From positions 1,426,001 to 1,490,000 of the forward strand of contig JASBTZ010000003.1 in the NCBI GenBank assembly GCA_030148165.1: a DNA stretch of 64,000 nucleotides. Reading direction: 5' to 3'. The notes below the pieces were generated by a model. It ran no database searches and had not been told where the DNA came from. It saw only the letters and a list, made by a program, of their open reading frames with translations. This DNA is from Bacteroidota bacterium (GTDB taxonomy: Bacteria; Bacteroidota; Bacteroidia; Flavobacteriales_D; Crocinitomicaceae). Positions within the stretch are counted from its first letter, which is position 1. Each line of letters opens with the position of its first letter. Below are positions 18,010-26,546 of this stretch, piece by piece. The position numbers and the translations under genes are program-made.

Positions 18010-20936
18010 TAAGAAGTGGTTATTTTGATTAAAACGCGTGTTCCATTGATTAAACCGTTTTCATCAACTATTTCAATGGGACCAATCAGTTCAATATGAT
18101 TATCCGATATTTTCTCGATTAATTCAATCCGTTTGGAGGTTATTTCCATCCCCTGAGACTTGTGATCACCTTCCATTGTGGTTTTGCCTTTGAGTGACTG
18201 GTTGACACCAATACCGTTATCTTCGATCAAGATATTAAGTTCGCGTCCTTCCTGATAAATTTTAATCGTAATATGTCCCATTTTGCTCTCATTTGGTAAA
18301 ATTCCATGAATAATGGAGTTTTCCACAAAAGGCTGCATGATCATGGCCGGAATTAGTATGGCCTCGGTATCTACCTTGTCAACATCGATGGTGTAATCAA
18401 ATCGATCCTTAAAACGCATGGACTCAAGTGACAAATACAAGCGAATACGCGAAAGTTCTTCTTCCAGTGTAATGGTGTTTTCATTTGCATTTGCTGCATC
18501 CAGGTTTTTTCGAATGAGCTGAGCAAAATTAGTGAGGTACTTATTCGCTGAGAGTTTATCCTGTGTATTGATAAAATACTGAATCGAATTAAGGGCGTTA
18601 AAGATGAAGTGCCTGTTCATACTGGCGTTTACGGACTTTTGTTCCAATGCTAGTAAGCGCGTTTTATATTCCAGCTTTTCCTTCTCATTCATTTCATTGA
18701 TCCTGCGAACTCTGAATTTAAAAAATGACCAAATGATGAGCGCCGTTATCAAGACCATCAGACTTATAAACCACCAGGTCTTGTAATACACCGGCTTGAT
18801 CTCGAATGGAAAAGTTACCACTTCCGACATTCGTCCATCCAGATCAACTGAGCGCATTTTCAAATTATACTCACCTGCCGGAAGGCTGGTAAAGGTAATG
18901 GTGGAGATGTCAACTAGTGGAGACCAATCTTCATTCATCCCTTCCAATAAGAATTGGTATCTCAATCCACGATGATGGACGAGAGAAATCCCGTCCAGTT
19001 CAAATATCAGATTGTTCTTAGAATAGGGTAAAACAAGTTTAGTCGGCAACCCAGCCGGTGTTAATTCATCCGCATATTTATTATAATCAAAAGGCTGATA
19101 ATTAAGGAGAATTGATTTTAAGATAAGTGCCGGAGGGGATGCCGGAATTCCACCTACATCTATATGATAGCAAATGAGTCCTGAAGCCGTTCCAAACCAG
19201 AAATTACCCTCATTGTCAAAAAATCCCGAATTAAGATTCGTTTCGAGATCAATAATCCCGTCTCCTCTACCGTAGCGTTTAACCTTCGGTTTATCTTTAT
19301 CCAGGTCTGTCAATACAAATAACCCGTTATTCGTCCCGACAAACAACATATTATTCCTAAAATTCAGGAAGTTGACAATATTTGAAGCCGGATCATCCAG
19401 CAGGTCTATCCTTTTTATCACTCCCTGATCGATGCTGAATAAACCTTCTTCCGTTCCGCACCACAACTTATCATTATTGTCTTTCTCCAGATTGTAAACA
19501 ACTTGATTTAGATTGTGAACAATTTCGAAATTCTTGGTTCTTAGGACAAAAACACCCAGGTTGGTTACACAGTATAGTGAGTCATCTAAAACCGCAAAAT
19601 CTCTGACGGTTCCGATATACCTGGATTCCTCAGATCCCAATCTTTGGAATTTATTTCCATCATAGTAGGAAGCACCTTCACTTCCTCCGAGATACATTTT
19701 GTCGTTGTCAATCCTGTAAAAAGCTGTGATCTTCTGACCCGGAAGACCATCATCGAAACCATAGGACTTTATATCACCGCGGTCATCAACCGAGTAAAGA
19801 CCTGATTGGGTTCCAAACCAATCCATGTTGTTAATATTTTTTATGGCAGCCCAAATCGGGTAATCATCAATGTTTAGCCTGGTTATCGTTCCATCTGGAT
19901 CTTTTTGAATAACGCCCATATCGAAAGTTCCAAAGAAATAGGAGCCGTCATTCTTCTGAAAACCGCACACGAAAAGATCGGAAGGTAATCCGGTGCTTTG
20001 ATCGTAAAATTTAAACTGTTCTCCGGTATACCGGAATAAGCCTTTTCCCTGAGATCCTATCCAGAGGTTTTGGTCCTTATCCTCAAAGATACAACTGATC
20101 ATGTTAACCGGAAGGCCATTCTTCTCATTCAGAAAATCGATCTCACCTTCCTTACTCACTCTGACGATACCTTCTTGTGCATTCAGCCAGATCGTGTTAT
20201 TCATATCGACGAAGCAACCTTTAATTGTCTGCTCCAGTTTATCTGAGCTGTACTGCTTAATTTTACCGGTTTTTAAATTTTTTACATAAACACCATCTGA
20301 CCAGGTCGCAAATACCATCACATCTTCGTTTCCTGTAATTCCCGAATAGTTGTTAGAATCGAGGTCTCGAGATAATTGAAAATCCTTGCCATTTCTGGTA
20401 GTTAATATCCCTCCGCGGGTTGCCAAGTACATCTGATCATCGTACGAATAAATTCCTCTTACGCGATCATAATCCGCATTTCCCAGTGGAATATTTTTGA
20501 GTTTGTTACCGATCACTTTAAATAATCCGCCGCCATTGGTGCACACGAATAGTTCCTCCCTAAATCTTATGATACCTGATACTTTACGGGATTTATCTGT
20601 TCCATCAAAGGGAATCTGATCAACCTTTTTATCCTTAATAAAGGAAATGCCTCCATCGTGACCTATCCAAAGGGTGTTTTCAAAAAAATTAAGCGTTGTG
20701 ATTCGATTATTTACGAGCCCTTGATTCGTGGAATACGTTTCAAATTTCTCGCCATTGAATTTAGCCAGACCTCCGAGCGTACCCACCCACAGATAACCTT
20801 CAGCATCCTGCGAAATAGCAGTCACCTGAGTTTGAGGCAATCCTTCTTCCGTACTATACGTAACGAAGGAATATTTCTGAGATAAAGCTTGAAATGATCC
20901 CAAAAGGATCAGCAGTACCGCGAAGATCTTGTTCAT
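17997..20936 (-). CDS. Propeller-type sensor histidine kinase (Reg_prop, Y_Y_Y, LytS-type kinase)
   Basis: 979 residues. A signal peptide (1-19) leads to a periplasmic sensor built of two-component regulator propeller repeats (about 25-610, units such as LWVGTLGGLAKFNGE, LWIGSQGKGLFRY, LWCGTEEGLFSI). A Y_Y_Y domain follows (about 633-700), then one transmembrane helix (about 717-738), a coiled linker and a His_kinase domain of LytS type. The phosphorylated His is His776 in NRHFIFNALNSIQ. An HATPase region with NSIIHGI and DNGIG follows. The start overlaps the stop of the LytTR regulator by one base (TAATG), so sensor and regulator are translationally coupled. Ligand unknown; in Bacteroidota such sensors often respond to polysaccharides, but this kinase lacks the hybrid (HTCS) layout. 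Confidence 0.94.
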   Translation of the reverse strand: MNKIFAVLLILLGSFQALSQKYSFVTYSTEEGLPQTQVTAISQDAEGYLWVGTLGGLAKFNGEKFETYSTNQGLVNNRITTLNFFENTLWIGHDGGISFIKDKKVDQIPFDGTDKSRKVSGIIRFREELFVCTNGGGLFKVIGNKLKNIPLGNADYDRVRGIYSYDDQMYLATRGGILTTRNGKDFQLSRDLDSNNYSGITGNEDVMVFATWSDGVYVKNLKTGKIKQYSSDKLEQTIKGCFVDMNNTIWLNAQEGIVRVSKEGEIDFLNEKNGLPVNMISCIFEDKDQNLWIGSQGKGLFRYTGEQFKFYDQSTGLPSDLFVCGFQKNDGSYFFGTFDMGVIQKDPDGTITRLNIDDYPIWAAIKNINNMDWFGTQSGLYSVDDRGDIKSYGFDDGLPGQKITAFYRIDNDKMYLGGSEGASYYDGNKFQRLGSEESRYIGTVRDFAVLDDSLYCVTNLGVFVLRTKNFEIVHNLNQVVYNLEKDNNDKLWCGTEEGLFSIDQGVIKRIDLLDDPASNIVNFLNFRNNMLFVGTNNGLFVLTDLDKDKPKVKRYGRGDGIIDLETNLNSGFFDNEGNFWFGTASGLICYHIDVGGIPASPPALILKSILLNYQPFDYNKYADELTPAGLPTKLVLPYSKNNLIFELDGISLVHHRGLRYQFLLEGMNEDWSPLVDISTITFTSLPAGEYNLKMRSVDLDGRMSEVVTFPFEIKPVYYKTWWFISLMVLITALIIWSFFKFRVRRINEMNEKEKLEYKTRLLALEQKSVNASMNRHFIFNALNSIQYFINTQDKLSANKYLTNFAQLIRKNLDAANANENTITLEEELSRIRLYLSLESMRFKDRFDYTIDVDKVDTEAILIPAMIMQPFVENSIIHGILPNESKMGHITIKIYQEGRELNILIEDNGIGVNQSLKGKTTMEGDHKSQGMEITSKRIELIEKISDNHIELIGPIEIVDENGLINGTRVLIKITTSYLEN

Positions 20937-21712
20937 TAAGACTCTTTAAGCATTTTTACAAATTCGGATACCCTGTTTCTGGCAACGGGAACACGGATAT
21001 CACCATCCAATAATACGAAATGCCCATCTTCATTCAAATATTCTTTTAATCTATCTAGATTTATTATATGCGACTTGTGTACCCGACAGAACTTTGCCGG
21101 ATTCAAAAGATTCTCGTAAACCTTGAGCGTTCTGGTATCCAAATACCTTGTTCCATCTTCAAAGTATAGCACCGTACAGTTTCCACTCGCTTCGAGATGA
21201 GTAATGGTGTCGTCATCAATTATTTTCAACCCTTTGGTATGACTAATAGCGATACGATTACTCTGCTTATTATTCAACAAGTTCTGAGATAGATCCTGGA
21301 GTGATTGAAAGTATGTATTGTAGTTTTCAGGATTGTTAGCGTACAATTCCTTTGTTTCAATCAATCTTTCTACCGCATTACGGAGTTCTTCAATATCCAC
21401 CGGCTTCAGTAAATAATAAACAGCGCTTGCATTAAAAGCGCGAATCGCGTAATCCTTAAATGCTGTTACGAATACGACTAAAAAATCTTTGTTTTCGATT
21501 TCATCCAGTAATTCGAATCCTTCAGCTCCGGAAGGCATGCGAATATCCAGAAATACTACATCTGGATTTGATGATTCTATAATAGCTTTCGCCTGATCTT
21601 TGCCCGATGATTCACCGATCACTTCAACTTCCGGACAATACTCTTCCAGGAGCATGCATAGATTCTTCCTTGCAAACTCTTCATCATCAACAACAATCGC
21701 TCGTAACTTCAT
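20936..21712 (-). CDS. LytTR-family response regulator, partner of the propeller kinase
   Basis: 258 residues. The receiver domain (1-125) has the acidic pair at residues 9-10, phosphoacceptor Asp56 (VVFLDIRMP) and the Lys of YLLKPVDIEEL. The LytTR domain (about 150-258) contains LEASGNCTVLYFEDGTRYLDTRTL and FCRVHKSHIINLDRL. It is the first gene of a two-gene operon with the histidine kinase. It should bind paired direct repeats and control nearby or distant promoters. The C-terminal half is clearly related to the truncated regulator at the start of the window. Confidence 0.95.
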   Translation of the reverse strand: MKLRAIVVDDEEFARKNLCMLLEEYCPEVEVIGESSGKDQAKAIIESSNPDVVFLDIRMPSGAEGFELLDEIENKDFLVVFVTAFKDYAIRAFNASAVYYLLKPVDIEELRNAVERLIETKELYANNPENYNTYFQSLQDLSQNLLNNKQSNRIAISHTKGLKIIDDDTITHLEASGNCTVLYFEDGTRYLDTRTLKVYENLLNPAKFCRVHKSHIINLDRLKEYLNEDGHFVLLDGDIRVPVARNRVSEFVKMLKES

Positions 21713-21927
21713 AGATTTGGGTTTTAGTAGTTGGACAATATCTAATATACAATAAAATCAAAGAGCGAAACGTGAGATTTACACCGAAAATCGCACCCTG
21801 ATATCACATCAAATGAAAAGGATTACACTTCGCTAAATCTAAGCTACCGTTTAAGTTTTTTATTTGAAACAACTTGAGAATACGCTGTATATTAGAAGTG
21901 TTGCTAATCCTTTAAACCTTATTTATT

Positions 21928-21990
21928 ATGAATTCAAATTTACTTTCTACCCGCCAGTTTATCTGGATATTCAATGATAACGGAAACTAG
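21928..21990 (+). CDS. Possible 20-residue small protein
   Basis: An ATG preceded by an AT-rich leader (cttatttattATG, typical of Bacteroidota starts) opens a 20-codon frame beginning MNSNLLSTRQFIWIFNDN. It ends inside the 5' arm of a terminator hairpin. The orphan terminator on the plus strand is the main reason to think something is transcribed here. A TATATTAG box at about 21890 could serve as promoter. No homologue is recognised; an untranslated small RNA is equally possible. Confidence 0.3.
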   Translation: MNSNLLSTRQFIWIFNDNGN

Positions 21991-22010
21991 TTTAGTTTCC
22001 GTTTTCTTTT
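21979..22010 (+). terminator. Plus-strand terminator overlapping the end of the convergent hydrolase gene
   Basis: AACGGAAACT (21979-21988) pairs perfectly with AGTTTCCGTT (21994-22003), loop AGTTT, then TTCTTTT. Only the plus strand has the T-rich tail. The hydrolase gene on the minus strand stops within it. Confidence 0.65.
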
Positions 22011-22735
22011 GAAAGGAATTCCGCTAAGCATCTTTTGGTTTCATCCGTTGTTTCGAAGAGAGACATGTGGGCTGATTCCAGTTCGCATACTTCACATCTC
22101 ATTCCGGAAGTTCTTTCACGCATCAATTCCAAAGGAACTATTTGATCGTGCTTACCCTGTATTATCAATAGTTTGTCTCCCAGCGAATCGGCGAATTCAG
22201 AATTATCTTCTCTATTCATAATAGCAAATGATGCATCGCCAATATTTGCCGGACTCATCTTCTTTGCATCAGCAATGAGGTTTTTTATCAGTGAATCATG
22301 TTTCTCCGGATCCATAAATAGATTAGGAATAGCTTCAATTATGAAGTGATCCTTTCGACTCTTCACCAACTTGGCTACTCGCTGACGATCCAACTTTTTT
22401 TGTGGACTATCCTCCCAGAAATTTGAATTGAGAAGGACGACACGATTACAATTCGAGTCTATTTTTACCAATTCGAGTGCGGCATAACCTCCCATCGAGT
22501 GCCCAACGAGGTCATACTTTCCGAGACTGAGTGAGTTAAGTGTCTGAAGAAGTATCGCGGCCATTTCAGCGATACTTATACAGCTGACTTCTTTTGAAGA
22601 ACCGTGGCCGGGTAAGTCAATGGTGATTTTCTCAAATCCGTCCAGGTTAATCTGTTCCCAAATAACAGAACTTTCCAGAAATCCGTGGAGGTATACGACG
22701 GGGCTTCCTGACCCTTCCCTTAGGTATGCAAGCAT
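21992..22735 (-). CDS. Alpha/beta-hydrolase fold protein
   Basis: 247 residues. Family landmarks in order: VVYLHGFLES (oxyanion HG), DLPGHGSS, the nucleophile elbow GHSMGG with the catalytic Ser, the acid Asp in IQGKHDQIV, and the His in ESAHMSLFE. The size and the PGHGSS motif fit the MenH/BioH/esterase branch. No neighbouring pathway identifies the substrate. The start lies 2 bp after the stop of aminopeptidase P, so the two form an operon. Confidence 0.92.
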   Translation of the reverse strand: MLAYLREGSGSPVVYLHGFLESSVIWEQINLDGFEKITIDLPGHGSSKEVSCISIAEMAAILLQTLNSLSLGKYDLVGHSMGGYAALELVKIDSNCNRVVLLNSNFWEDSPQKKLDRQRVAKLVKSRKDHFIIEAIPNLFMDPEKHDSLIKNLIADAKKMSPANIGDASFAIMNREDNSEFADSLGDKLLIIQGKHDQIVPLELMRERTSGMRCEVCELESAHMSLFETTDETKRCLAEFLSKENGN

Positions 22736-22737
22736 GA

Positions 22738-24030
22738 TTAGCTGTTCATCAAATCTTCGATATGATCGGCTTCTATCGGAATATCACGCATCAAATTAAA
22801 TGGCTTACCTTTTTTCTGGACAACCAGATCATCTTCGATCCGAATACCTAAATTTTCTGAAGGAATATATATTCCTGGTTCGCAGGTAAAGACCATATTC
22901 TCTTTGATCGGTTGATCGTAAAATCCAAGATCATGTGTGTCCAGCCCTATGTAATGTGATGTGCCATGCATGAAGTACTTTTTGTATGCCGGCCAGCTGG
23001 GGTCCTGATTTTTAATATCGGTCTTATCAATGAGTTTCAACTTGAGCAGCTGACTTTCCATGATCTTGCCTACTTCTTTATGATAGTCGTTGAGGATAGT
23101 GCCAGGCACCAATAGTTTTTCTGCTTCTTTCTTCACATGTAGAACGGCATTATATACTTCTTTCTGACGCTTCGTGAACTTGCCATTAATGGGAACACAT
23201 CGAGTTAGATCAGAAGAATAGTTAGCATATTCAGCACCCACATCCATTAGTAACACGTCACCTGATTTAGTCTGAGCATTATTCTGTATATAGTGCAGAA
23301 CACAGGCATTTGCTCCAGATGCTATAATCGGTGTATAGGCGAAGCCCTTCGATCTGTTACGAAGAAATTCATGTATAAGTTCTGCTTCAATTTCATATTC
23401 CCAGACTCCAGGTTTGATAAATCCCAGCACACGTTCGAATCCCGCTTTTGTAATGTTACATGCCTGCTGCATTAAATCTAGTTCAATTTTATCTTTCACT
23501 GATCTGAGCTTGTGCATGATCGGAGCGCTCTTTCTTACTTGATGAGCCGGATACTGTTTCAATACGCCTTCTATAAAACGATCTTCTCTTGTTTGAACCG
23601 TCGTGTCAGCACGAAGGTGTTCATTCGTGTTCAGATAAATATTTTCACTTTCCGCCATAACCTGCTTGAAAATAGTTTCGAACTGATCTAACCAATAAAC
23701 AGTTTGAACACCTGAGACTTCTGTTGCGCTCTCTTTATCCAGTTTCTCACCTTCCCAAACTGCAATGTGCTCATTTGTTTCACGTACGAATAGAATCTCC
23801 TTATGATGAGGATTTGCAGAATCAGGGGCAAGAACGAGGATGCTCTCTTCCTGGTCCACTCCACTGAGAAAGAAAATATCGCGATGTTGCTGAAATGGTA
23901 TCGTGCTATCTGCACTTATTGGATAAATATCATTGGAGTTAAAAACTGCAACCGATGATTTAGCCATTTGCTTCATGAAGTTCTTTCGGTTCTTGACAAA
24001 TAGTTTGTTCTTGATTCTATCGTATTTCAT
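22738..24030 (-). CDS. pepP: Aminopeptidase P family protein (Xaa-Pro aminopeptidase)
   Basis: 430 residues, the length of E. coli PepP. The N-terminal creatinase-like domain (QQHRDIFFLSGVDQEES) precedes a pita-bread metallopeptidase domain. The dinuclear metal ligands are visible: Asp in LLMDVGAEY and SSDLTR, His in GTSHYIGLDTHD, Glu in FTCEPGIYI and Glu in GIRIEDD. It cleaves an N-terminal residue preceding proline in the cytoplasm. Transcribed with the downstream hydrolase gene. Confidence 0.94.
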   Translation of the reverse strand: MKYDRIKNKLFVKNRKNFMKQMAKSSVAVFNSNDIYPISADSTIPFQQHRDIFFLSGVDQEESILVLAPDSANPHHKEILFVRETNEHIAVWEGEKLDKESATEVSGVQTVYWLDQFETIFKQVMAESENIYLNTNEHLRADTTVQTREDRFIEGVLKQYPAHQVRKSAPIMHKLRSVKDKIELDLMQQACNITKAGFERVLGFIKPGVWEYEIEAELIHEFLRNRSKGFAYTPIIASGANACVLHYIQNNAQTKSGDVLLMDVGAEYANYSSDLTRCVPINGKFTKRQKEVYNAVLHVKKEAEKLLVPGTILNDYHKEVGKIMESQLLKLKLIDKTDIKNQDPSWPAYKKYFMHGTSHYIGLDTHDLGFYDQPIKENMVFTCEPGIYIPSENLGIRIEDDLVVQKKGKPFNLMRDIPIEADHIEDLMNS

Positions 24031-24138
24031 TCGGAATTATTTGAGCTGAAAATTAGCGTTTATGATTGGATTAAGGAAGAAAGACTTGATACTTTTTTAG
24101 ATCGTAAATACTTTACGTTCTTCTTTCTGATCTTTGGT

Positions 24139-24480
24139 ATGAACATTAAAAATTATGGCATGAATAACACAGGTAAAACAGTTGAATTAGGAGCGATCAT
24201 TTTCGAGTCGAATGATCCGGAAGTTTTGGTTAAAGGGGCCGTTAGAGATGGGGTTTTCAGTTACATTACTGAATATATAATTAACCACACACAATTGAAT
24301 AAGTTAATTAATCAGATCCAGAAATTAAATGATGATACAGATGTCAACAAATTAATTCAGCGCGAGGACCTCTATAATGGCAATATCCTGTATTCTGCTG
24401 ATCTTTCAATACTTAAAAATAAGAGTCTTAATCTTGGTGAATTGTTCAACTTGACAGCATTGAAGAAAATTCGCGCTTAA
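24139..24480 (+). CDS. Conserved-looking small protein, unknown function
   Basis: 113 residues from the ATG at 24139; a second ATG at 24160 is possible. No signal or membrane segment. The sequence is mixed alpha/beta, with AIIFESNDPEVLVKGAVRDGVFSYITEYI and a helical INHTQLNKLINQIQKLNDD. I do not recognise a family. It stands between the divergent aminopeptidase gene and the next lipoprotein gene. Codon use looks like that of neighbouring genes, which supports a real gene. Confidence 0.6.
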   Translation: MNIKNYGMNNTGKTVELGAIIFESNDPEVLVKGAVRDGVFSYITEYIINHTQLNKLINQIQKLNDDTDVNKLIQREDLYNGNILYSADLSILKNKSLNLGELFNLTALKKIRA

Positions 24481-24590
24481 TTCGTCTAAAAAACCCAACC
24501 AATAGGCAACCATTAACGTTTTTTTGCGTAACTTAGATGATATGTTATGCTTTGCATATTTGTAAGGCACTAACAGTAAACTGCTGAATT

Positions 24591-25235
24591 ATGATGAAAA
24601 AAGGGATATTTATACTAGGAGTTATTGGTTTGGTGATCAGTTCTTGTATCAAGCACGAGGTCATTCCGGCACCAGTACCTAAGGTTGATCTATATTGCCA
24701 TTTTGCTGGTAATATTCAGGGGGATTCTACTGAATTAACTCAGAACGTTGATTTCTACGATGGTGTTGCAGGGATGAACTATGAAGAATACTTTGGTACG
24801 GCTTCGGCTAAATACTATTTCAATATGCAATCGACCACTGAAACTGAGGCTATCGGTGTAATGCTTGGTAGTATCACATGGAGTATTGCTTCCGGAAATA
24901 CGGCTCCGAATCTTGGTACATTTAACGAATTCTGTCTTAATAACGACATGCCTCCTTACACCATGGATGCAAACAATGGATTTATGGTGATGTATACAGA
25001 TGCAAATGGTATTCTTTGGAATTCTGTTGATACGGTACCTTCAAATCAGGATGTGAAGTTCACTGACATCGTTCAGGAATCTGACGAATGGGGAGATTAC
25101 TCGAAGTTTACTTGTAACTTCAACACTAAGGTCTATAGAAAATGGTGGGATCCTACCATACTTCCAAATGGAGCATGGTTATACGATTCACTTTCTATTA
25201 CAAACGCTGAACTAAAAGGTTGGTTCCAACGATAA
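24591..25235 (+). CDS. Lipoprotein of unknown function
   Basis: 214 residues with a lipoprotein signal (MMKKGIFILGVIGLVISSC). The mature protein is rich in Tyr, Asn, Trp and Asp (YEEYFGTASAKYYFNMQ, GVMLGSITWSIASGNTAPN, YRKWWDPTILPNGAWLYDS) and looks like a beta-sandwich. No domain is recognised. The pattern is common among outer-membrane lipoproteins of Bacteroidota. The next gene follows after 31 bp and may be co-transcribed. Confidence 0.8.
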   Translation: MMKKGIFILGVIGLVISSCIKHEVIPAPVPKVDLYCHFAGNIQGDSTELTQNVDFYDGVAGMNYEEYFGTASAKYYFNMQSTTETEAIGVMLGSITWSIASGNTAPNLGTFNEFCLNNDMPPYTMDANNGFMVMYTDANGILWNSVDTVPSNQDVKFTDIVQESDEWGDYSKFTCNFNTKVYRKWWDPTILPNGAWLYDSLSITNAELKGWFQR

Positions 25236-25266
25236 GAGCTTACCAATTTCAGCTGAAGATTCAAAC

Positions 25267-25965
25267 ATGAGTCAAAGCTTGAAAATAGCGATTATTGGAG
25301 ATTATAACTTTACTTATAATTCCCATCACGCAACGAATTTAGCCCTGGATCATTCAGGGCATTTTCTTGATATAGACTTAAGTTATTATTGGGTAAAACT
25401 CAATGAAGCTATTAAGCTCAAACCACAGAACTTTGAAGAATATGATGGGATTTGGATAGCTCCGGGACCCATCAATAACGAGTTCTTCTTGCATGGTATC
25501 ATCAAAACAATTCTAAGTAAAAAGACACCTGTACTTATTACCGGTGAAGCTTATAGAATCTATTTGGAAGTGCTGGTTAATACGTATCAGCTAAATAAGA
25601 GCAAGGAAAAACTAATCTCTGACAATCTTGTAGAAGGAGACCACTTTGAAAAAATTGAAGTGCTTCCTCAATCCGATGAGTTTATCAAACTTTACGCAAA
25701 CCATTCGAAGGTCGAGCTTACCTCTTCCAGATACAGTCTTTATCCCAAACTCATTACCGCGCTTCAAAACGACATTGCCGATGTTGAAGCTTATAATCAA
25801 TTCGAAGATCCGGAAATTGTAAGTTTGAAATCACACCCATTCTTTGTTGCCTGTGGTTTTTGTCCTCAAATTTCTTCGACGAGGGAAATTCCACATCCAC
25901 TTATCTATACCTTTCTAAAGGCATGCGCCGCTCAAGAAGAAATCCAAATGAAAAAATTTGGCTAA
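25267..25965 (+). CDS. CTP-synthase-like class I amidotransferase domain, catalytically dead
   Basis: 232 residues. The start (KIAIIGDYNFTYNSHHATNLALDHS), the middle (YDGIWIAPGPINNEFF) and the end (FFVACGFCPQISSTREIPHPLIYTFLKA) align along their length with the glutaminase domain of CTP synthase and its stand-alone relatives. All three catalytic positions are changed. The nucleophile motif GxCxGxQ is replaced by TGEAYRIYL, and the His-Pro-Glu of the triad reads Cys-Pro-Gln. It therefore cannot hydrolyse glutamine by the usual mechanism; a binding or regulatory role is likelier. It ends 4 bp into the convergent rnhA gene. Confidence 0.8.
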   Translation: MSQSLKIAIIGDYNFTYNSHHATNLALDHSGHFLDIDLSYYWVKLNEAIKLKPQNFEEYDGIWIAPGPINNEFFLHGIIKTILSKKTPVLITGEAYRIYLEVLVNTYQLNKSKEKLISDNLVEGDHFEKIEVLPQSDEFIKLYANHSKVELTSSRYSLYPKLITALQNDIADVEAYNQFEDPEIVSLKSHPFFVACGFCPQISSTREIPHPLIYTFLKACAAQEEIQMKKFG

Positions 25966-26444
25966 TCGAATAAGGACTGATCTTCTTTATTGTTGTGTAT
26001 ATCTTCAAAGACCTGGTCTATCTTTTTGTCAGGACCATCTGCCGCTTCTACAGCAAGTGTATCACATCGTTCATTTTCAGGATGTCCCGCATGACCCTTT
26101 ACCCAGTGATAACTTACATTGAACTTCGGATGAATTTTGAGATACCTTTTCCAAAGATCACTGTTCTTTTTTCCCTTAAAGTTCTTTCGTTCCCACTGAA
26201 AAACCCATCCCTTTGAGATGGCCTCGACAACGTATTTAGAATCTGAATAAATCTCGACCGGATATTTATTCGTTTTTAATGCTTCTAACGCCACAATCAC
26301 GGCCAATAATTCCATCCGATTGTTAGTCGTTAATCGAAATCCCTGAGACAATTCCTTTTCTTTTCCGTTGAACTTCATTACAACGCCATACCCCCCCGGA
26401 CCGGGATTTCCTTTGGAAGAACCATCTGTAAAGATTCTGATCAT
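25962..26444 (-). CDS. rnhA: Ribonuclease HI
   Basis: 160 residues from the ATG at 26444; an upstream in-frame start at 26468 would add eight residues not seen in the family. RNase HI cuts the RNA strand of RNA-DNA hybrids. All four carboxylates are present: Asp7 in FTDGSS, Glu in NNRMELLAV, Asp in IYSDSKYV and Asp in ENERCDTLA. The basic handle region (WERKNFKGKKNSDLWKRY) is also present. It is divergent from the TetR gene and convergent with the amidotransferase-like gene. Confidence 0.96.
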   Translation of the reverse strand: MIRIFTDGSSKGNPGPGGYGVVMKFNGKEKELSQGFRLTTNNRMELLAVIVALEALKTNKYPVEIYSDSKYVVEAISKGWVFQWERKNFKGKKNSDLWKRYLKIHPKFNVSYHWVKGHAGHPENERCDTLAVEAADGPDKKIDQVFEDIHNNKEDQSLFD

Positions 26445-26487
26445 ATGCGCTAAGATAACTGAATTCAAATAACACTAAAATATACTT

Positions 26488-26517
26488 TGGAAACTTTTTT
26501 TACTTTTTTAGTTTCCA
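26488..26517. promoter_or_regulatory. Candidate TetR operator (30-bp inverted repeat)
   Basis: TGGAAACT (26488-26495) and AGTTTCCA (26510-26517) form an 8-bp perfect inverted repeat separated by a T-rich 14-bp spacer. It lies just upstream of the TetR gene, and its right arm overlaps the candidate -33 element. By family habit this is where the repressor would bind to control itself and the efflux operon. Confidence 0.5.
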
Positions 26518-26541
26518 TTGTGTATTTCTTTTATAAATTTG
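26512..26541 (+). promoter_or_regulatory. Candidate promoter of the TetR-efflux operon
   Basis: TTTC (26512-26515), an 18-nt spacer and TAAATTTG (26534-26541). The -7 box matches the consensus exactly and ends 5 nt before the ATG at 26547, so the leader would be almost absent. Confidence 0.5.
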
Positions 26542-26546
26542 CCGAC

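Noticed and set aside
26487-26546. Sixty-base N-terminal extension of the TetR frame (TTG start)
   Set aside because: It is the translation of the T-rich palindrome and lies upstream of the TAAATTTG box; the TetR fold begins at 26547.
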